Numbered from the stretch's first letter, positions 23,189 through 34,340 are shown. The stretch: DNA of 34,880 nucleotides from Cellulomonas_A sp047229345 (GCF_047229345.1 NZ_JBFTER010000049.1:1-34880); one strand, 5' to 3'. The notes: a model not told the origin generated them from the sequence alone. Program-made: numbers and translations.

Positions 23189-23763
23189 GGGTCCCCCCGG
23201 TCGTGGTAGCCGAACGTCTCCCAGAACCCCGGCTCGTCCTGCGCCGTGAGGGTGATCCCGCGGAGCCACTTCGCGGACTTCCACAGGTACAGGTGCGGCA
23301 CGAGCAGCCGCGCGGGGCCACCGTGCTCGGGCGTGAGCGGGGCGCCGCCGTACGTGTCGACGACCCACGCCTTGCCGCCCGTGAGGTCCGCGAGCGGCAG
23401 GTTGGTCGTGTACCCGCCGTCGCTGAACGCCACGGCGTGCTCGGCGGTCGTGCGCACGTCCGCGAGGAGCGTGTCGACGGAGAAGCCGGACCACCGCGTG
23501 TCGAGCTTGGACCACGACGTGACGCAGTGGATGTCGACCGTGACCTCCTCGCGCGGCAGCGCCTGGAGCTCCGCCCACGTCCAGCGGCGCACCTCGTCGA
23601 CGAGCCCCTGGACGGTGAGGTCCCAGCGGTCGAGCGGGGTGTGCGGCGTCGGCCCGGCGGACAGCACCGGGAAGGTCGAGCCCGCGTCGTGCTGACCCGG
23701 GGGCAGCCGCCCGGGCGTCTCCTGGCGGCGTCGACCGCCGAACCCGCGCGACACGATCGCCAT
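23158..23763 (-). CDS. Sulfite-oxidase-like molybdopterin oxidoreductase (cytoplasmic)
   Basis: A 201-residue protein with the sulfite oxidase / MsrP molybdopterin fold. The Mo-ligating cysteine is in VDIHCVTSWSKLDTRWSGF. Other family segments are WDLTVQGLVDEVRRWTWAEL, YTTNLPLADLTGGKAWVVDT, GGPARLLVPHLYLWKSAKWLRGI and GFWETFGYHDRGDPW. There is no signal peptide or Tat motif, so unlike periplasmic MsrP it should act in the cytoplasm. ATG at 23761-23763 is the natural start, although its ribosome site (GAGGGAGGGCACGC) is offset. It is first in an overlapping three-gene operon with a flavin reductase and a zinc-ribbon protein. The substrate is unknown; a reductase acting on an oxidised small molecule or protein methionine is one option. 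Confidence 0.9.
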   Translation of the reverse strand: MAIVSRGFGGRRRQETPGRLPPGQHDAGSTFPVLSAGPTPHTPLDRWDLTVQGLVDEVRRWTWAELQALPREEVTVDIHCVTSWSKLDTRWSGFSVDTLLADVRTTAEHAVAFSDGGYTTNLPLADLTGGKAWVVDTYGGAPLTPEHGGPARLLVPHLYLWKSAKWLRGITLTAQDEPGFWETFGYHDRGDPWREQRYAGD

Positions 23764-23893
23764 GCGTGCCCTCCCTCGCTCGGGCCGCGTGAGGCGCCGT
23801 GGTGCGGAGCCGGCCGGGTCCCGGTGCAGGTCACGGCCGTGCGCCCAGGATGTCAGCGCTCGGCGCCCGGCACCAGGGGTCGGGCACGGCGAG

Positions 23894-23920
23894 CCGGGGG
23901 CACCGGACCGTCGCCCCCGG
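23894..23920 (-). terminator. Hairpin at the end of the carboxylase operon
   Basis: CCGGGGGC (23894-23901) pairs with GCCCCCGG (23913-23920), an 8-bp stem with an 11-base loop, 8 bp past the carboxylase stop on the minus strand. No T-run is seen. It separates this operon from the sulfite-oxidase-like trio, which is 130 bp further on. Confidence 0.55.
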
Positions 23921-23927
23921 ACCGCCG

Positions 23928-27506
<3,579 letters not shown>

Positions 27507-27509
27507 GGC

Positions 27510-28220
27510 TCAGTCCTCGCTCGGGGTCGGGTCCGTCACGACCATGCGGACGGGCGTCGGGTCGAAGCCGTTGCACGGGTTGTTGACCTGCGGGCAGTTG
27601 GAGACGACGACGAGCACGTCCTTCTCGGCGCGGAGCGTGAGGCTCAGGCCCGGCGCCGAGATGCCGTCGACGATGCCGAGCGCGCCGTCGGGGTCGACCG
27701 GCACGTTCATGTACCAGTTGATGTTCGAGACGAGGTCGCGCTTGCCGAGCCCGTGGCGGCCGCCCTCGGCGAGGAAGTTCTCGACGCACGCGTGCTGGTT
27801 CGCGGTGTGGTGGCCGTAGCGCAGCGTGTTCGACTCCTTCGAGCACGCGCCGCCGAGCGTGTCGTGGCGCCCGCAGTCGTCCGCGACGAGCGTCATCATC
27901 GGCGCGTGCTCGCAGTCCCGCAGCACGCTGCCCGTCGTCAGGAACACCGAGCCCTGCGCCTGGATCGTGTCCGGTGCGCTGTACCGCAGCGCTGTGTCGT
28001 GGGCGTCGAACGCGAGGAAGTCGACCGCCTGGTTGCCGCCGAGGTCGACGATCGTCAGCAGCCGGCCCCGCCGCACGACGGCGGACCACGGGGCGCGCGC
28101 CGGGACGACGGCGTCGAGCACGACGGCGCCGACCGCGGCGGGCGGGAGGTCCGCCGCGGGGAGCGGTGCGACGTGCGCGGGTGCGCCGGAGGGCTGGGCG
28201 GGGGTCTCGGTCGTGGTCAT
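27510..28220 (-). CDS. Urea carboxylase-associated protein, DUF1989 paralogue A (carboxyguanidine deiminase-type subunit)
   Basis: A 236-residue DUF1989 protein. Its sequence carries VDLGGNQAVDFLAFDAHDTA, YSAPDTIQAQGSVFLTTGSVL, DDCGRHDTLGGACSKESNTLRYG, INWYMNVPVDPDG and VSNCPQVNNPCNGFDPTPVRM. Members found with biotin carboxylases of this type form the two-subunit carboxyguanidine deiminase (CgdAB) in guanidine-degrading bacteria (established for some species). The cysteines in DDCGRHD and SNCPQVNNPCN are candidate active-site or metal residues. The ATG at 28218-28220 overlaps the TGA of paralogue B by 4 bp, and its stop lies 3 bp before the carboxylase start: a tight operon. Which of the two paralogues is CgdA or CgdB is not assigned here. 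Confidence 0.88.
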   Translation of the reverse strand: MTTTETPAQPSGAPAHVAPLPAADLPPAAVGAVVLDAVVPARAPWSAVVRRGRLLTIVDLGGNQAVDFLAFDAHDTALRYSAPDTIQAQGSVFLTTGSVLRDCEHAPMMTLVADDCGRHDTLGGACSKESNTLRYGHHTANQHACVENFLAEGGRHGLGKRDLVSNINWYMNVPVDPDGALGIVDGISAPGLSLTLRAEKDVLVVVSNCPQVNNPCNGFDPTPVRMVVTDPTPSED

Positions 28221-29086
28221 CGGGCTGCTCCTGCCGTCGGGCGGGCGGTGCGGGTGGCGAGGGACGCGGCGGTGTTGGTCAGCGCACGCCGGCCCTCGGG
28301 TGTCGCGTCCCAGCGGGGGTCGGTCGGCGCGGTCGGCTCGCCGCGCCACGCCACGACCTCGAGCGGCGTGCAGGTGAAGCGCTCGCGCGCGTCGAGCGGG
28401 TGCGCGGTGTTCGCGACCAGGAGGACCAGCGCGGTCTCGGCCACGAGCGTCACGTGCGCGCCGGCACCGGCCGAGCCGTGGTGGTGCGGGGCGCCGTGCT
28501 CGTCGACCCGCACGCCCTGGAAGAAGGAGAGGCTCGGCGGCAGGTCGCGCCGCGTCAGCCCGTGCTTGGCGGCGGCGAGCGCGAAGAGCTCGCGCCCGGC
28601 GGGGGAGGGCCCGTGCGCCGCGCCGTCGCCGTACCGGGCCTCGTTGCGCGCCCTGGTGCTCGTCCCGAACAGCGTGTCGTGGTGCCCGGAGGTGTCCTCG
28701 ACGACGCTCGCGAGCGCCCGGCCCTGGTCCGAGAGCAGCAGGTGCCCGGTGGTCAGGTAGACCTGCCACTGGACCTTGACGGTGTCGGCGACGTTGAGCC
28801 GCTCCCACGGCTGCGCGGCGTCGTACGCGAGCAGGTGCGCGCAGGCGTCGCCGTCGAGGTCGGTGAGCCGCACGTGCGTGCCGCGCGCGACCGACAGGTG
28901 CGTGTACCCCCCGCCCGCGACCGTCTCGGCCCACACGAGGTCCTCGGGTGCGACGCCCTCCGGTGGCGTCGGCCAGGCGCTCGCGGGCAGGACCGGGCGG
29001 GCGCGGACCGCACCGGCGGCGGCGGCCTCCTGCGCGCGGGCGTGCTCCCGTGCTCCCGCGGTCGTGGACGTGCTGGATGCCGTCAT
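28217..29086 (-). CDS. Urea carboxylase-associated protein, DUF1989 paralogue B
   Basis: A 289-residue second DUF1989 protein. It keeps the family frame (LTDLDGDACAHLLAYDAAQP, LNVADTVKVQWQVYLTTGHL, TSGHHDTLFGTSTRARNEAR, LSFFQGVRVDEHG) but differs from paralogue A at the putative active-site positions, with SGHHD in place of DCGRHD and NTAHPLDARERFTC in place of NCPQVNNPCN. It is also longer, with an Ala/Ser/Thr-rich N-terminus and C-terminus. ATG at 29084-29086 has GGGAGGG at 6 bases. The palindromic operator at 29103-29124 begins only 17 bp upstream, so the operon starts here. It probably pairs with paralogue A as a heteromer. Divergence of the motif suggests that only one subunit, or a composite site, is catalytic. 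Confidence 0.85.
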   Translation of the reverse strand: MTASSTSTTAGAREHARAQEAAAAGAVRARPVLPASAWPTPPEGVAPEDLVWAETVAGGGYTHLSVARGTHVRLTDLDGDACAHLLAYDAAQPWERLNVADTVKVQWQVYLTTGHLLLSDQGRALASVVEDTSGHHDTLFGTSTRARNEARYGDGAAHGPSPAGRELFALAAAKHGLTRRDLPPSLSFFQGVRVDEHGAPHHHGSAGAGAHVTLVAETALVLLVANTAHPLDARERFTCTPLEVVAWRGEPTAPTDPRWDATPEGRRALTNTAASLATRTARPTAGAAR

Positions 29087-29102
29087 GGCGGCCCTCCCGG
29101 TG

Positions 29103-29124
29103 GTTCCTGTCGGCTGACAGGAAC
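29103..29124. promoter_or_regulatory. TetR-type operator 1, upstream of the DUF1989/carboxylase operon
   Basis: GTTCCTGTC (29103-29111) and GACAGGAAC (29116-29124) are exact reverse complements separated by four bases. The site lies 17 bp before the start of the first operon gene. A near-identical copy is at 30085-30106. The TetR-family gene next to it is the likely binder (inference). Confidence 0.85.
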
Positions 29125-29197
29125 ACAGTGCGAGGCCCGCGTTCCCCCGCGGTCACCGGCGTGTGTCCGGGGCGTAAACCCTCGTGCCGGGCAGCCG

Positions 29198-29947
29198 TCA
29201 GGCGCGCGGGCGCTCTCCCGACGTGCGCTCGACCCGGGCGAGCCCGTCCTCGTCCCAGCCGAGGACGCGCAGCACCGAGCGCGCGACCGTCGTGACCAGC
29301 GCCTCGCTGTCCGGGACGGCGTGCGCGCCGCCGTCGGCGCCGACCGCGGGGTCCTGCCCGGCCCCGACCGTGGCGTCCTGCCCGCCGCTCGGCTCGCGCC
29401 CGCGCACGCCGATCACGCTCTCCACGAGCCCGAAGACGACGTCGGTGAGCACATCGAGCGGCCCCAGCGCCGCGCCCGGTGCGGCCGCCTGCTCGACGAG
29501 CGTCCCGTACGCGTCGCGCAGGCGCGTGCGCTGCGCCCGGAAGTCGGCGAAGCGCTCCGCCCGGACCTCGGGCAGCAGGTACAGCGCGCCGACGTTGGCC
29601 GGCGCGTCGAGCAGCAGGCGGCAGTCGACCGTCACGAGCTCGTGCAGCCGGACCGCCGGGTCGCCGTCGTCCGCGAGCAGGCGCTCCGCGGCGTCGAGCG
29701 ACGGGGCCACCGTCCGGCTCAGGAGCTCCGCGAGGATGTCGGCCTTGCTGGCGAAGTGGTAGTAGAGCGACGCCTGCCGGATCCCGACGGCCGCGGCGAT
29801 CGCGCGGGTCGACGTCGCGTCGTAGCCGCAGTCGACGAACAGCTGGGCGGCCGCGCGCAGGATCTGCTCGGGGGCGGGGAGGTCGGGGTGGGCCGAGACG
29901 CCGACGCGGGGGCGGCCCTTGGCCGGTGCGGGTGCCACGGTCGCCAT
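29198..29947 (-). CDS. TetR/AcrR-family transcriptional regulator
   Basis: A 249-residue regulator. The N-terminal helix-turn-helix is AAQLFVDCGYDATSTRAIAA followed by AVGIRQASLYYHFASKADIL, the canonical TetR pattern, and the rest is the helical ligand/dimer domain. A low-complexity insert of Gly/Asp/Val/Pro occurs near residues 200-215 (QDATVGAGQDPAVGADGG). ATG at 29945-29947 gives a normal start; 30 further in-frame upstream residues are Pro/Arg-rich and unlikely. It lies between the DUF1989/carboxylase operon and the divergent symporter, and twin palindromes flank both units. It therefore probably represses uptake and carboxylation until the substrate or an intermediate accumulates. Confidence 0.9.
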   Translation of the reverse strand: MATVAPAPAKGRPRVGVSAHPDLPAPEQILRAAAQLFVDCGYDATSTRAIAAAVGIRQASLYYHFASKADILAELLSRTVAPSLDAAERLLADDGDPAVRLHELVTVDCRLLLDAPANVGALYLLPEVRAERFADFRAQRTRLRDAYGTLVEQAAAPGAALGPLDVLTDVVFGLVESVIGVRGREPSGGQDATVGAGQDPAVGADGGAHAVPDSEALVTTVARSVLRVLGWDEDGLARVERTSGERPRA

Positions 29948-30084
29948 GCTAGGTGCAGCCGCGAGGCGCCCCGGCGGCTGCGGCGGCGGCCGCCTGCGCC
30001 ACAGCCGGGCCGGTGGTGCCGGTGAGGGCGTTAACACGCTTGTTTCGTGGCGGCAGCACCGCCGACACGGCTCGGGTGGTCAAT

Positions 30085-30106
30085 GTTCCTGTCACTTGAC
30101 AGGCAC
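30085..30106. promoter_or_regulatory. TetR-type operator 2, upstream of the symporter
   Basis: GTTCCTGTC (30085-30093) and GACAGGCAC (30098-30106), four bases apart, form a palindrome with one mismatch. It matches operator 1 in sequence, spacing and orientation, and lies 18 bp before the symporter ATG, almost the same distance as operator 1 from its gene. Confidence 0.85.
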
Positions 30107-30124
30107 ACGTCCCCCGGAGGACCC

Positions 30125-31663
30125 ATGATCATCGCCGGTGTCGGCCTCAGCGTCCTCGCAGTCGTCCTCGTCGGGATCGTCGTCGCCCGCAAGGTCGACG
30201 GCGACAGCGCCAACTACCTCGTCGCCGGCCGCCGCCTCGGCACGCCGCTCGTCGCCGCGTCGCTCATGGCGGCCGCCGTCGACTCCAACGCGACGGTCGG
30301 CAACACCGACCTCACCGCCTCGTTCGGCTTCTGGTCCGGGGCGTCGCTCGCCCTCGGCCTCGCGATCTGCCTGCTCCTCACCGGGCTCTTCCTCGCCCGG
30401 CCGATGAACCGCATGGGCCTGTTCACGCTGGCCGACTTCTACCGGCTCCGATACGGGCGCGGCGTCGAGGTCGCGTCCTCGGTGCTGATGATCTTCGCGT
30501 TCGCGATCCTCATGGCCGGCAACCTCGTCGCGTGCGGGTACCTGCTCGAGCGGTTCCTCGGGCTCGACTACACGCTCGGGGTGCTCCTCGCCGTCGCGCT
30601 CGTGCTCGTGTACACGGTCGGCGGCGGCATGTTCTCCGACGCGTACACCGCCGCGATCCAGATCGCGATCACCGTGGTCGCGACGGTCGCGCTGCTGTGG
30701 TGGGTCGGCGCGACGATCGGCTTCGAGATCGCCGAGGGCATGGGGCCGTTCGACCTCGGCCAGCTCACCTCGACCGACCAGGGCGCGCCGATCAACTGGG
30801 CGACGCTCGTCGCGCTCGGCATCGGCGACATCGTCGCGATCGACTTCATGCAGCGGATCTTCTCGGCGAAGAGCCCCGACGTCGCCCGCCGCGCGTGCCT
30901 CACCGGGGCCGCGGGGACCGCCGTCGTCGGCGTCGCGTACGCGCTCGTCGCCCTGAGCGCCGCGTCGGTGCTCGGCCTGTCGATGGACGACGGCCCGGTG
31001 CTCTTCCAGCTGCTCGACGACCACGCGCCGACCGGCCTGACGATCCTCGTGCTCTCGGGGATCGTCGCGGCGTCGTTCTCCACCGCGTCCGGCGCGATCC
31101 TCGCGACCTCCGCGGTCGCCGTGCGCAACATCCTCGGTGTCCGCCGCGTGGTCGACGCCGGTCCCGACCCGCTGCTGCGCTGGACCCGCGTCGCGATGGT
31201 CCCGGTCGTCGTCGCCGGGGTGCTCGTCGCGCTGCAGGTCGCGCAGACCGGCATCCTGCTCACGCTCGCCTTCGACCTGATGCTCGCGGGGCTCGTCGTG
31301 CCGTTCCTGCTCGGGATGTTCTGGAAGCGCGGCGGCACGCGGGCGGCGGTCGCGGCGCTCGCCGTCGGCCTCACGGTGCGCCTCACGCTGTTCGTGCTGA
31401 CGCCGACGATGTACGGCGTGCCGAACGACGTGCTGCACGTGCCGAACTCGCTCGTCGACGCCTCGTTCGACGGGTGGCCGACGTTCTACGGGGCCGCCGC
31501 GTCGCTCCTCGCCTACGTCCTCGCGGCGCTCGTCTGGCCGCGGACCGCGACCGAGGAGGCGTGGGCGGTCGCGGACGGCCTGCCGTCCGAGGCGGGTACC
31601 GGCGCCACGGCGGAGGTGGACGCCGAGCCCGCACGCGAGGCGTCGGCTCCCGTCACCGCCTGA
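30125..31663 (+). CDS. Sodium:solute symporter (SSS family), probable guanidine/urea or related uptake
   Basis: A 512-residue membrane transporter with about 13 helices. Family features: GRRLGTPLVAASLMAAAVDS, TLADFYRLRYGRGVEVASSV, and the substrate/sodium region GIGDIVAIDFMQRIFSAKSP followed by ARRACLTGAAGTAVVGVAYA. The C-terminus is a hydrophilic Ala/Glu-rich tail. ATG at 30125 has GGAGG four bases upstream. The gene is divergent from the TetR gene and carries the same operator as the DUF1989/carboxylase operon. The inference is that it imports the substrate of that pathway, in symport with sodium; alternatives are another nitrogen compound such as an amide or amino acid. A bidirectional hairpin follows. 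Confidence 0.9.
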   Translation: MIIAGVGLSVLAVVLVGIVVARKVDGDSANYLVAGRRLGTPLVAASLMAAAVDSNATVGNTDLTASFGFWSGASLALGLAICLLLTGLFLARPMNRMGLFTLADFYRLRYGRGVEVASSVLMIFAFAILMAGNLVACGYLLERFLGLDYTLGVLLAVALVLVYTVGGGMFSDAYTAAIQIAITVVATVALLWWVGATIGFEIAEGMGPFDLGQLTSTDQGAPINWATLVALGIGDIVAIDFMQRIFSAKSPDVARRACLTGAAGTAVVGVAYALVALSAASVLGLSMDDGPVLFQLLDDHAPTGLTILVLSGIVAASFSTASGAILATSAVAVRNILGVRRVVDAGPDPLLRWTRVAMVPVVVAGVLVALQVAQTGILLTLAFDLMLAGLVVPFLLGMFWKRGGTRAAVAALAVGLTVRLTLFVLTPTMYGVPNDVLHVPNSLVDASFDGWPTFYGAAASLLAYVLAALVWPRTATEEAWAVADGLPSEAGTGATAEVDAEPAREASAPVTA

Positions 31664-31758
31664 GCGCGCAGCCGCGCCGGCGCGGTGCCGGCACGGCTCG
31701 CATCCGGGTCCGGCCGCCCGCTTCCACACCGGTCCTCCGTCCGCTCCCGACGCGACGA

Positions 31759-31794
31759 CGGGCGGGTCGGCACCTCCCGGTGCCGGCCCGCCCG
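31759..31794. terminator. Bidirectional hairpin terminator between symporter and xylanase
   Basis: Bases 31759-31774 pair with 31779-31794 (16 positions, one G-T wobble) around a four-base TCCC loop, followed by TCCTTC. It lies between the convergent symporter and xylanase genes and could serve both. Confidence 0.8.
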
Positions 31795-31870
31795 TCCTTC
31801 AGGTGCTCACGTCAGCCCGCGGGACCTGTCCCGTCGCGAGGGCCCGTGAGGCTCAGGGTGACCTCGCGCC

Positions 31871-33286
31871 TCAGGAGGCGATGCAGGTCACGCGCGGCCA
31901 GGTCCAGTCGCCGCCGTGCATCACGGTGAAGCCGAAGCTCGTGGTCTGACCCGCCGCGAGCGTGCCGTTGCCGGCCGGTCGCATGGTCATGACCTTGCCC
32001 GAGCTGTCCCAGCTGGGTGTACCGCTCCAGGTCGAGGTGATGCGCTGTGCCTGGCTGACCGTCACGGTCGACGTCCAGCCCGTGATCGCGCTGTTCGCCC
32101 GGATGGTGACGACCCCGTTGAAGCGGTCGCCCCACTTCTGGCCCTCCGAGTACGTCGCGGTGCAGCTGCCCGTGCCCGTGACCGGGGGAGTGGTCGTGGT
32201 GGGCGTGGGCTGCGGCGTCGTGGGGTTCGGCGTCGGGTCCGGCGTCGTGGTGCCGCCCGCGTTGAGCGCGTTGAGCGTCGAGGTGTAGGCGGCCTTCTTG
32301 TTGCCCGAGCCGTCGAACAGCAGCGGGGTCCCGCTGGCGCGCCAGGAGTCGGTGTCCCGGACGCCCCAGACGGTCACGCCGGTGCAGCGCGCGACCGAGA
32401 GGCAGGCCTGGTGCACGCCCGCGTACTGCTGGGCCTGCGAGCTGCCCGAGCCCTCGATGTCGAGCTCGGTGATCTGGACGTCGACGCCGAGCGCGGCGAA
32501 GTTGCGCAGGGTCACGTCGTAGTTCGACGGGACCGGGTTGCCCGAGTTGAAGTGCGCCTGGAAGCCGACGCAGTCGATCGGGACGCCACGCGCCTTGAAG
32601 TCACGGACCATGGTGTAGACGCCCTGCGTCTTGGCGTGGCTCCAGTTGTCGGTGTTGTAGTCGTTGTAGCAGAGCTTGGCGGCGGGGTCGGCGGCCCGGG
32701 CGGCGCGGAACGCTGCCTCGATCCAGTCGTTGCCCGTGCGCTGCAGGTTCGAGTCACGGCGCGCGCCCGACGAGCCGTCGGCGAAGGCCTCGTTGACGAC
32801 GTCCCAGGCGTAGATCTTGCCCTTGTAGTGGGTCGCGACCTGGGTGACGTGGTTGAGCATCGCGTTGCGCAGCTGGGTGCCGGACATGTTCTGCATCCAG
32901 CCCGGCTGCTGGGAGTGCCACGCCAGGGCGTGCCCGCGGACCCGCTTGCCGTTCTGCAGCGCCCAGTTCACGATCCGGTCGCCGCTCGCGTAGCTGAACT
33001 GGTTCTGCGACGGCTCCGTCGCGTCCATCTTCATCTCGTTCTCGGCCGTGATCATGTTGAACTCACGGTTCGCGATGGTCGTGTAGGTCGAGTCGCTGAG
33101 CCTGTTCGCCGCGATCGCGGTGCCGTAGTAGCGCCCGCTCTCGGCGGCGGCGGCCTGCAGCGTGCTGCCGGCTCCCTGGGCGGGGAGCGTGGCGCCCGCG
33201 AGGGTCACGGCGAGCGCGGCGACGAGGACGGCTCCCGTCCGGCGGCGGTGGGTCGAGCTCGGGGGGCGGAGCCCTGATCGGTTCAT
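31871..33286 (-). CDS. Secreted GH10 endo-1,4-beta-xylanase with CBM2
   Basis: A 471-residue exported xylanase. A basic N-terminus (MNRSGLRPPSSTHRRR) and a hydrophobic core lead to a cleavage region near APAQGAGS-type residues (about 38). The GH10 barrel (about 45-340) has the acid/base Glu in YAWDVVNEAFADG (Glu166) and the nucleophile in DVQITELDIEG (Glu274), plus RGHALAWHSQQPGWM and GVTVWGVRDTDSW. A Thr/Pro linker (TTTPDPTPNPTTPQPTPTTT) joins a CBM2 module starting SCTATYSEGQKWGDRFNG, which binds cellulose or xylan. ATG at 33284-33286 is chosen over ATG 33298, because GGAGGA sits 5 bases before it. It supplies the xylo-oligosaccharides used by the transporter and beta-xylosidase at the start of the window. 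Confidence 0.95.
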   Translation of the reverse strand: MNRSGLRPPSSTHRRRTGAVLVAALAVTLAGATLPAQGAGSTLQAAAAESGRYYGTAIAANRLSDSTYTTIANREFNMITAENEMKMDATEPSQNQFSYASGDRIVNWALQNGKRVRGHALAWHSQQPGWMQNMSGTQLRNAMLNHVTQVATHYKGKIYAWDVVNEAFADGSSGARRDSNLQRTGNDWIEAAFRAARAADPAAKLCYNDYNTDNWSHAKTQGVYTMVRDFKARGVPIDCVGFQAHFNSGNPVPSNYDVTLRNFAALGVDVQITELDIEGSGSSQAQQYAGVHQACLSVARCTGVTVWGVRDTDSWRASGTPLLFDGSGNKKAAYTSTLNALNAGGTTTPDPTPNPTTPQPTPTTTTPPVTGTGSCTATYSEGQKWGDRFNGVVTIRANSAITGWTSTVTVSQAQRITSTWSGTPSWDSSGKVMTMRPAGNGTLAAGQTTSFGFTVMHGGDWTWPRVTCIAS

Positions 33287-33340
33287 CGATTCCTCCATCT
33301 GTACCGCCGGGGACGACGATGACCCCGGCGGGGACGACAG

Positions 33341-33362
33341 AGTTGTGCACGCTCACAATTCC
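33341..33362. promoter_or_regulatory. Dyad resembling a lac-type operator half-site
   Basis: Read on the minus strand, GGAATTGTGAGCG at 33362-33350 equals the left part of the E. coli lacO1 operator. The core dyad is TTGTG-N6-CACAA (33343-33358). Because LacI-family proteins recognise related sites, a sugar-responsive regulator is plausible; coincidence cannot be excluded. Confidence 0.4.
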
Positions 33363-33416
33363 CGTCAATAGCCGCGAAAGTTGCGACAACGAGGTCAATA
33401 GGCGCGCGCAGGACGG

Positions 33417-33430
33417 TGGGAGCCTTCTCA
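33417..33430. promoter_or_regulatory. Imperfect CelR/CebR-type box
   Basis: On the minus strand the sequence is TGAGAAGGCTCCCA, matching the actinobacterial CelR consensus TGGGAGCGCTCCCA at 11 of 14 positions with a perfect right half. It lies about 135 bp upstream of the xylanase start. Tentative. Confidence 0.35.
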
Positions 33431-33562
33431 GGGTCTGTGACCTGCGCAGTTACCTGACCTGCGGAAAGAGTCGCCTAAACGATTTTTGTCGCGAACTCCT
33501 GCGCTACGAAACTGTCGCAACGCAACGCGGCCTGCGGTTCGGTCGTCGGACGACGTGCTGTG

Positions 33563-33585
33563 CCGGGCGCGGCGGGTGCGCCCGG
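33563..33585 (-). terminator. Hairpin after the NAD(P)-binding gene
   Basis: CCGGGCGC (33563-33570) pairs with GCGCCCGG (33578-33585), an 8-bp stem with a 7-base loop, 17 bp downstream of the minus-strand stop codon at 33603. Confidence 0.5.
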
Positions 33586-33602
33586 TGGGACCGGTCGGAC
33601 CG

Positions 33603-34280
33603 TCAGAGCGACCCGTCGCCCGGCTCCGACCGGCCGGCCGCCTGCACGGCCGCGTCGACCACGTCGTCGCCGCTCACGAGCTCGAGCACGAGCCCGATCG
33701 TCGACGCCTCGTCGAGCAGCGACAGCAGGACCGCGGCGACGTCGTCGCGCGGGACCGAGCCGCGGCCGACCCTCGGCTCGAGCCGCACCCGGCCCGTCCC
33801 GGGGTCGTCGGTGAGCCCGCCGGGGCGCAGCACGGTCCAGTCGAGCGGACGGCGACGCACCTCGTCCTCGGCCGCGGCCTTCGCGCGCAGGTAGGCGGCG
33901 AAGACCTCGTCCTCCACGGCGTCCGCCTCGTCGACGCCCATCGACGACACGAGCACGTACCGGCGTACGCCCGCGAGCACCGCGGCGTCCGCGAGCAGCA
34001 CCGCGCCACCGCGATCCATCGAGTCCTTCCGGGCCGACCCGCTGCCCGGACCGGCGCCCGCCGCGAAGACGACCGCGTCGGCTCCCGCGAGGTGCGCCGC
34101 GAGCTCCTCGACGCCCGCGCGCTCCAGGTCGAGCACCACGGGCACGGCGCCGTCGGCGCTCACGTCCGCTGTGTGGTCGGGGTTGCGGACGAGCGCGACG
34201 GGCTCGTCCCCGCGGGCGGACAGCAGACGGGACAGGCGGCGGGCGATCTGGCCGTGGCCACCCGCGATGACGGTGCGCAT
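33603..34280 (-). CDS. NAD(P)-binding oxidoreductase / epimerase-like protein (NmrA-type)
   Basis: A 225-residue cytoplasmic protein with a Rossmann fold. The dinucleotide loop GGHGQIARRLSRLL is at residues 7-20, followed by VALVRNPDH, DAVVFAAGAGPGSG and YVLVSSMGVDE. The YxxxK-like YLRAKAAAEDEV and LDWTVLRPGGLTDDPGTG segments are typical of atypical short-chain dehydrogenases. Such proteins act as NAD(P)H sensors, quinone reductases or epimerases; the exact role is not visible here. The ATG at 34278-34280 begins the fold with no extension. It is divergent from the cysteine-cluster gene, with 60 bp between the starts. Confidence 0.9.
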   Translation of the reverse strand: MRTVIAGGHGQIARRLSRLLSARGDEPVALVRNPDHTADVSADGAVPVVLDLERAGVEELAAHLAGADAVVFAAGAGPGSGSARKDSMDRGGAVLLADAAVLAGVRRYVLVSSMGVDEADAVEDEVFAAYLRAKAAAEDEVRRRPLDWTVLRPGGLTDDPGTGRVRLEPRVGRGSVPRDDVAAVLLSLLDEASTIGLVLELVSGDDVVDAAVQAAGRSEPGDGSL

Positions 34281-34340
34281 CCCGCCACGCTATGCCGGGC
34301 CTGCCTGCCGTGCGCGGCGGTGGTCCGCCGGTGCGGCACG

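Larger units (their letters stand above)
33299..33602 (-). other. 304-bp intergenic region upstream of the xylanase
   Basis: No gene is visible. The region is unusually A/T-rich for this DNA. It holds, in order from the xylanase: a lacO1-like half-site and dyad (33343-33362), two TTGAC hexamers on the minus strand within the GTCAATAG copies at 33364-33371 and 33394-33401 (30 bp apart), a CelR-like box (33417-33430), GTTGCGACA in opposite orientations near 33380 and 33515, and the hairpin at 33563-33585. It probably contains the regulated xylanase promoter. Confidence 0.5.

Noticed and set aside
30094..30103. TTGACA as a -35 element of the symporter promoter
   Set aside because: It is inside the palindromic operator, and a -10 at normal spacing would fall on the ribosome site and start codon.
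29087..30124. Guanidine (ykkC-type) riboswitch upstream of the DUF1989 operon or symporter
   Set aside because: I saw only the palindromic operators and no conserved guanidine-riboswitch motifs by eye. A covariance-model search would be decisive.
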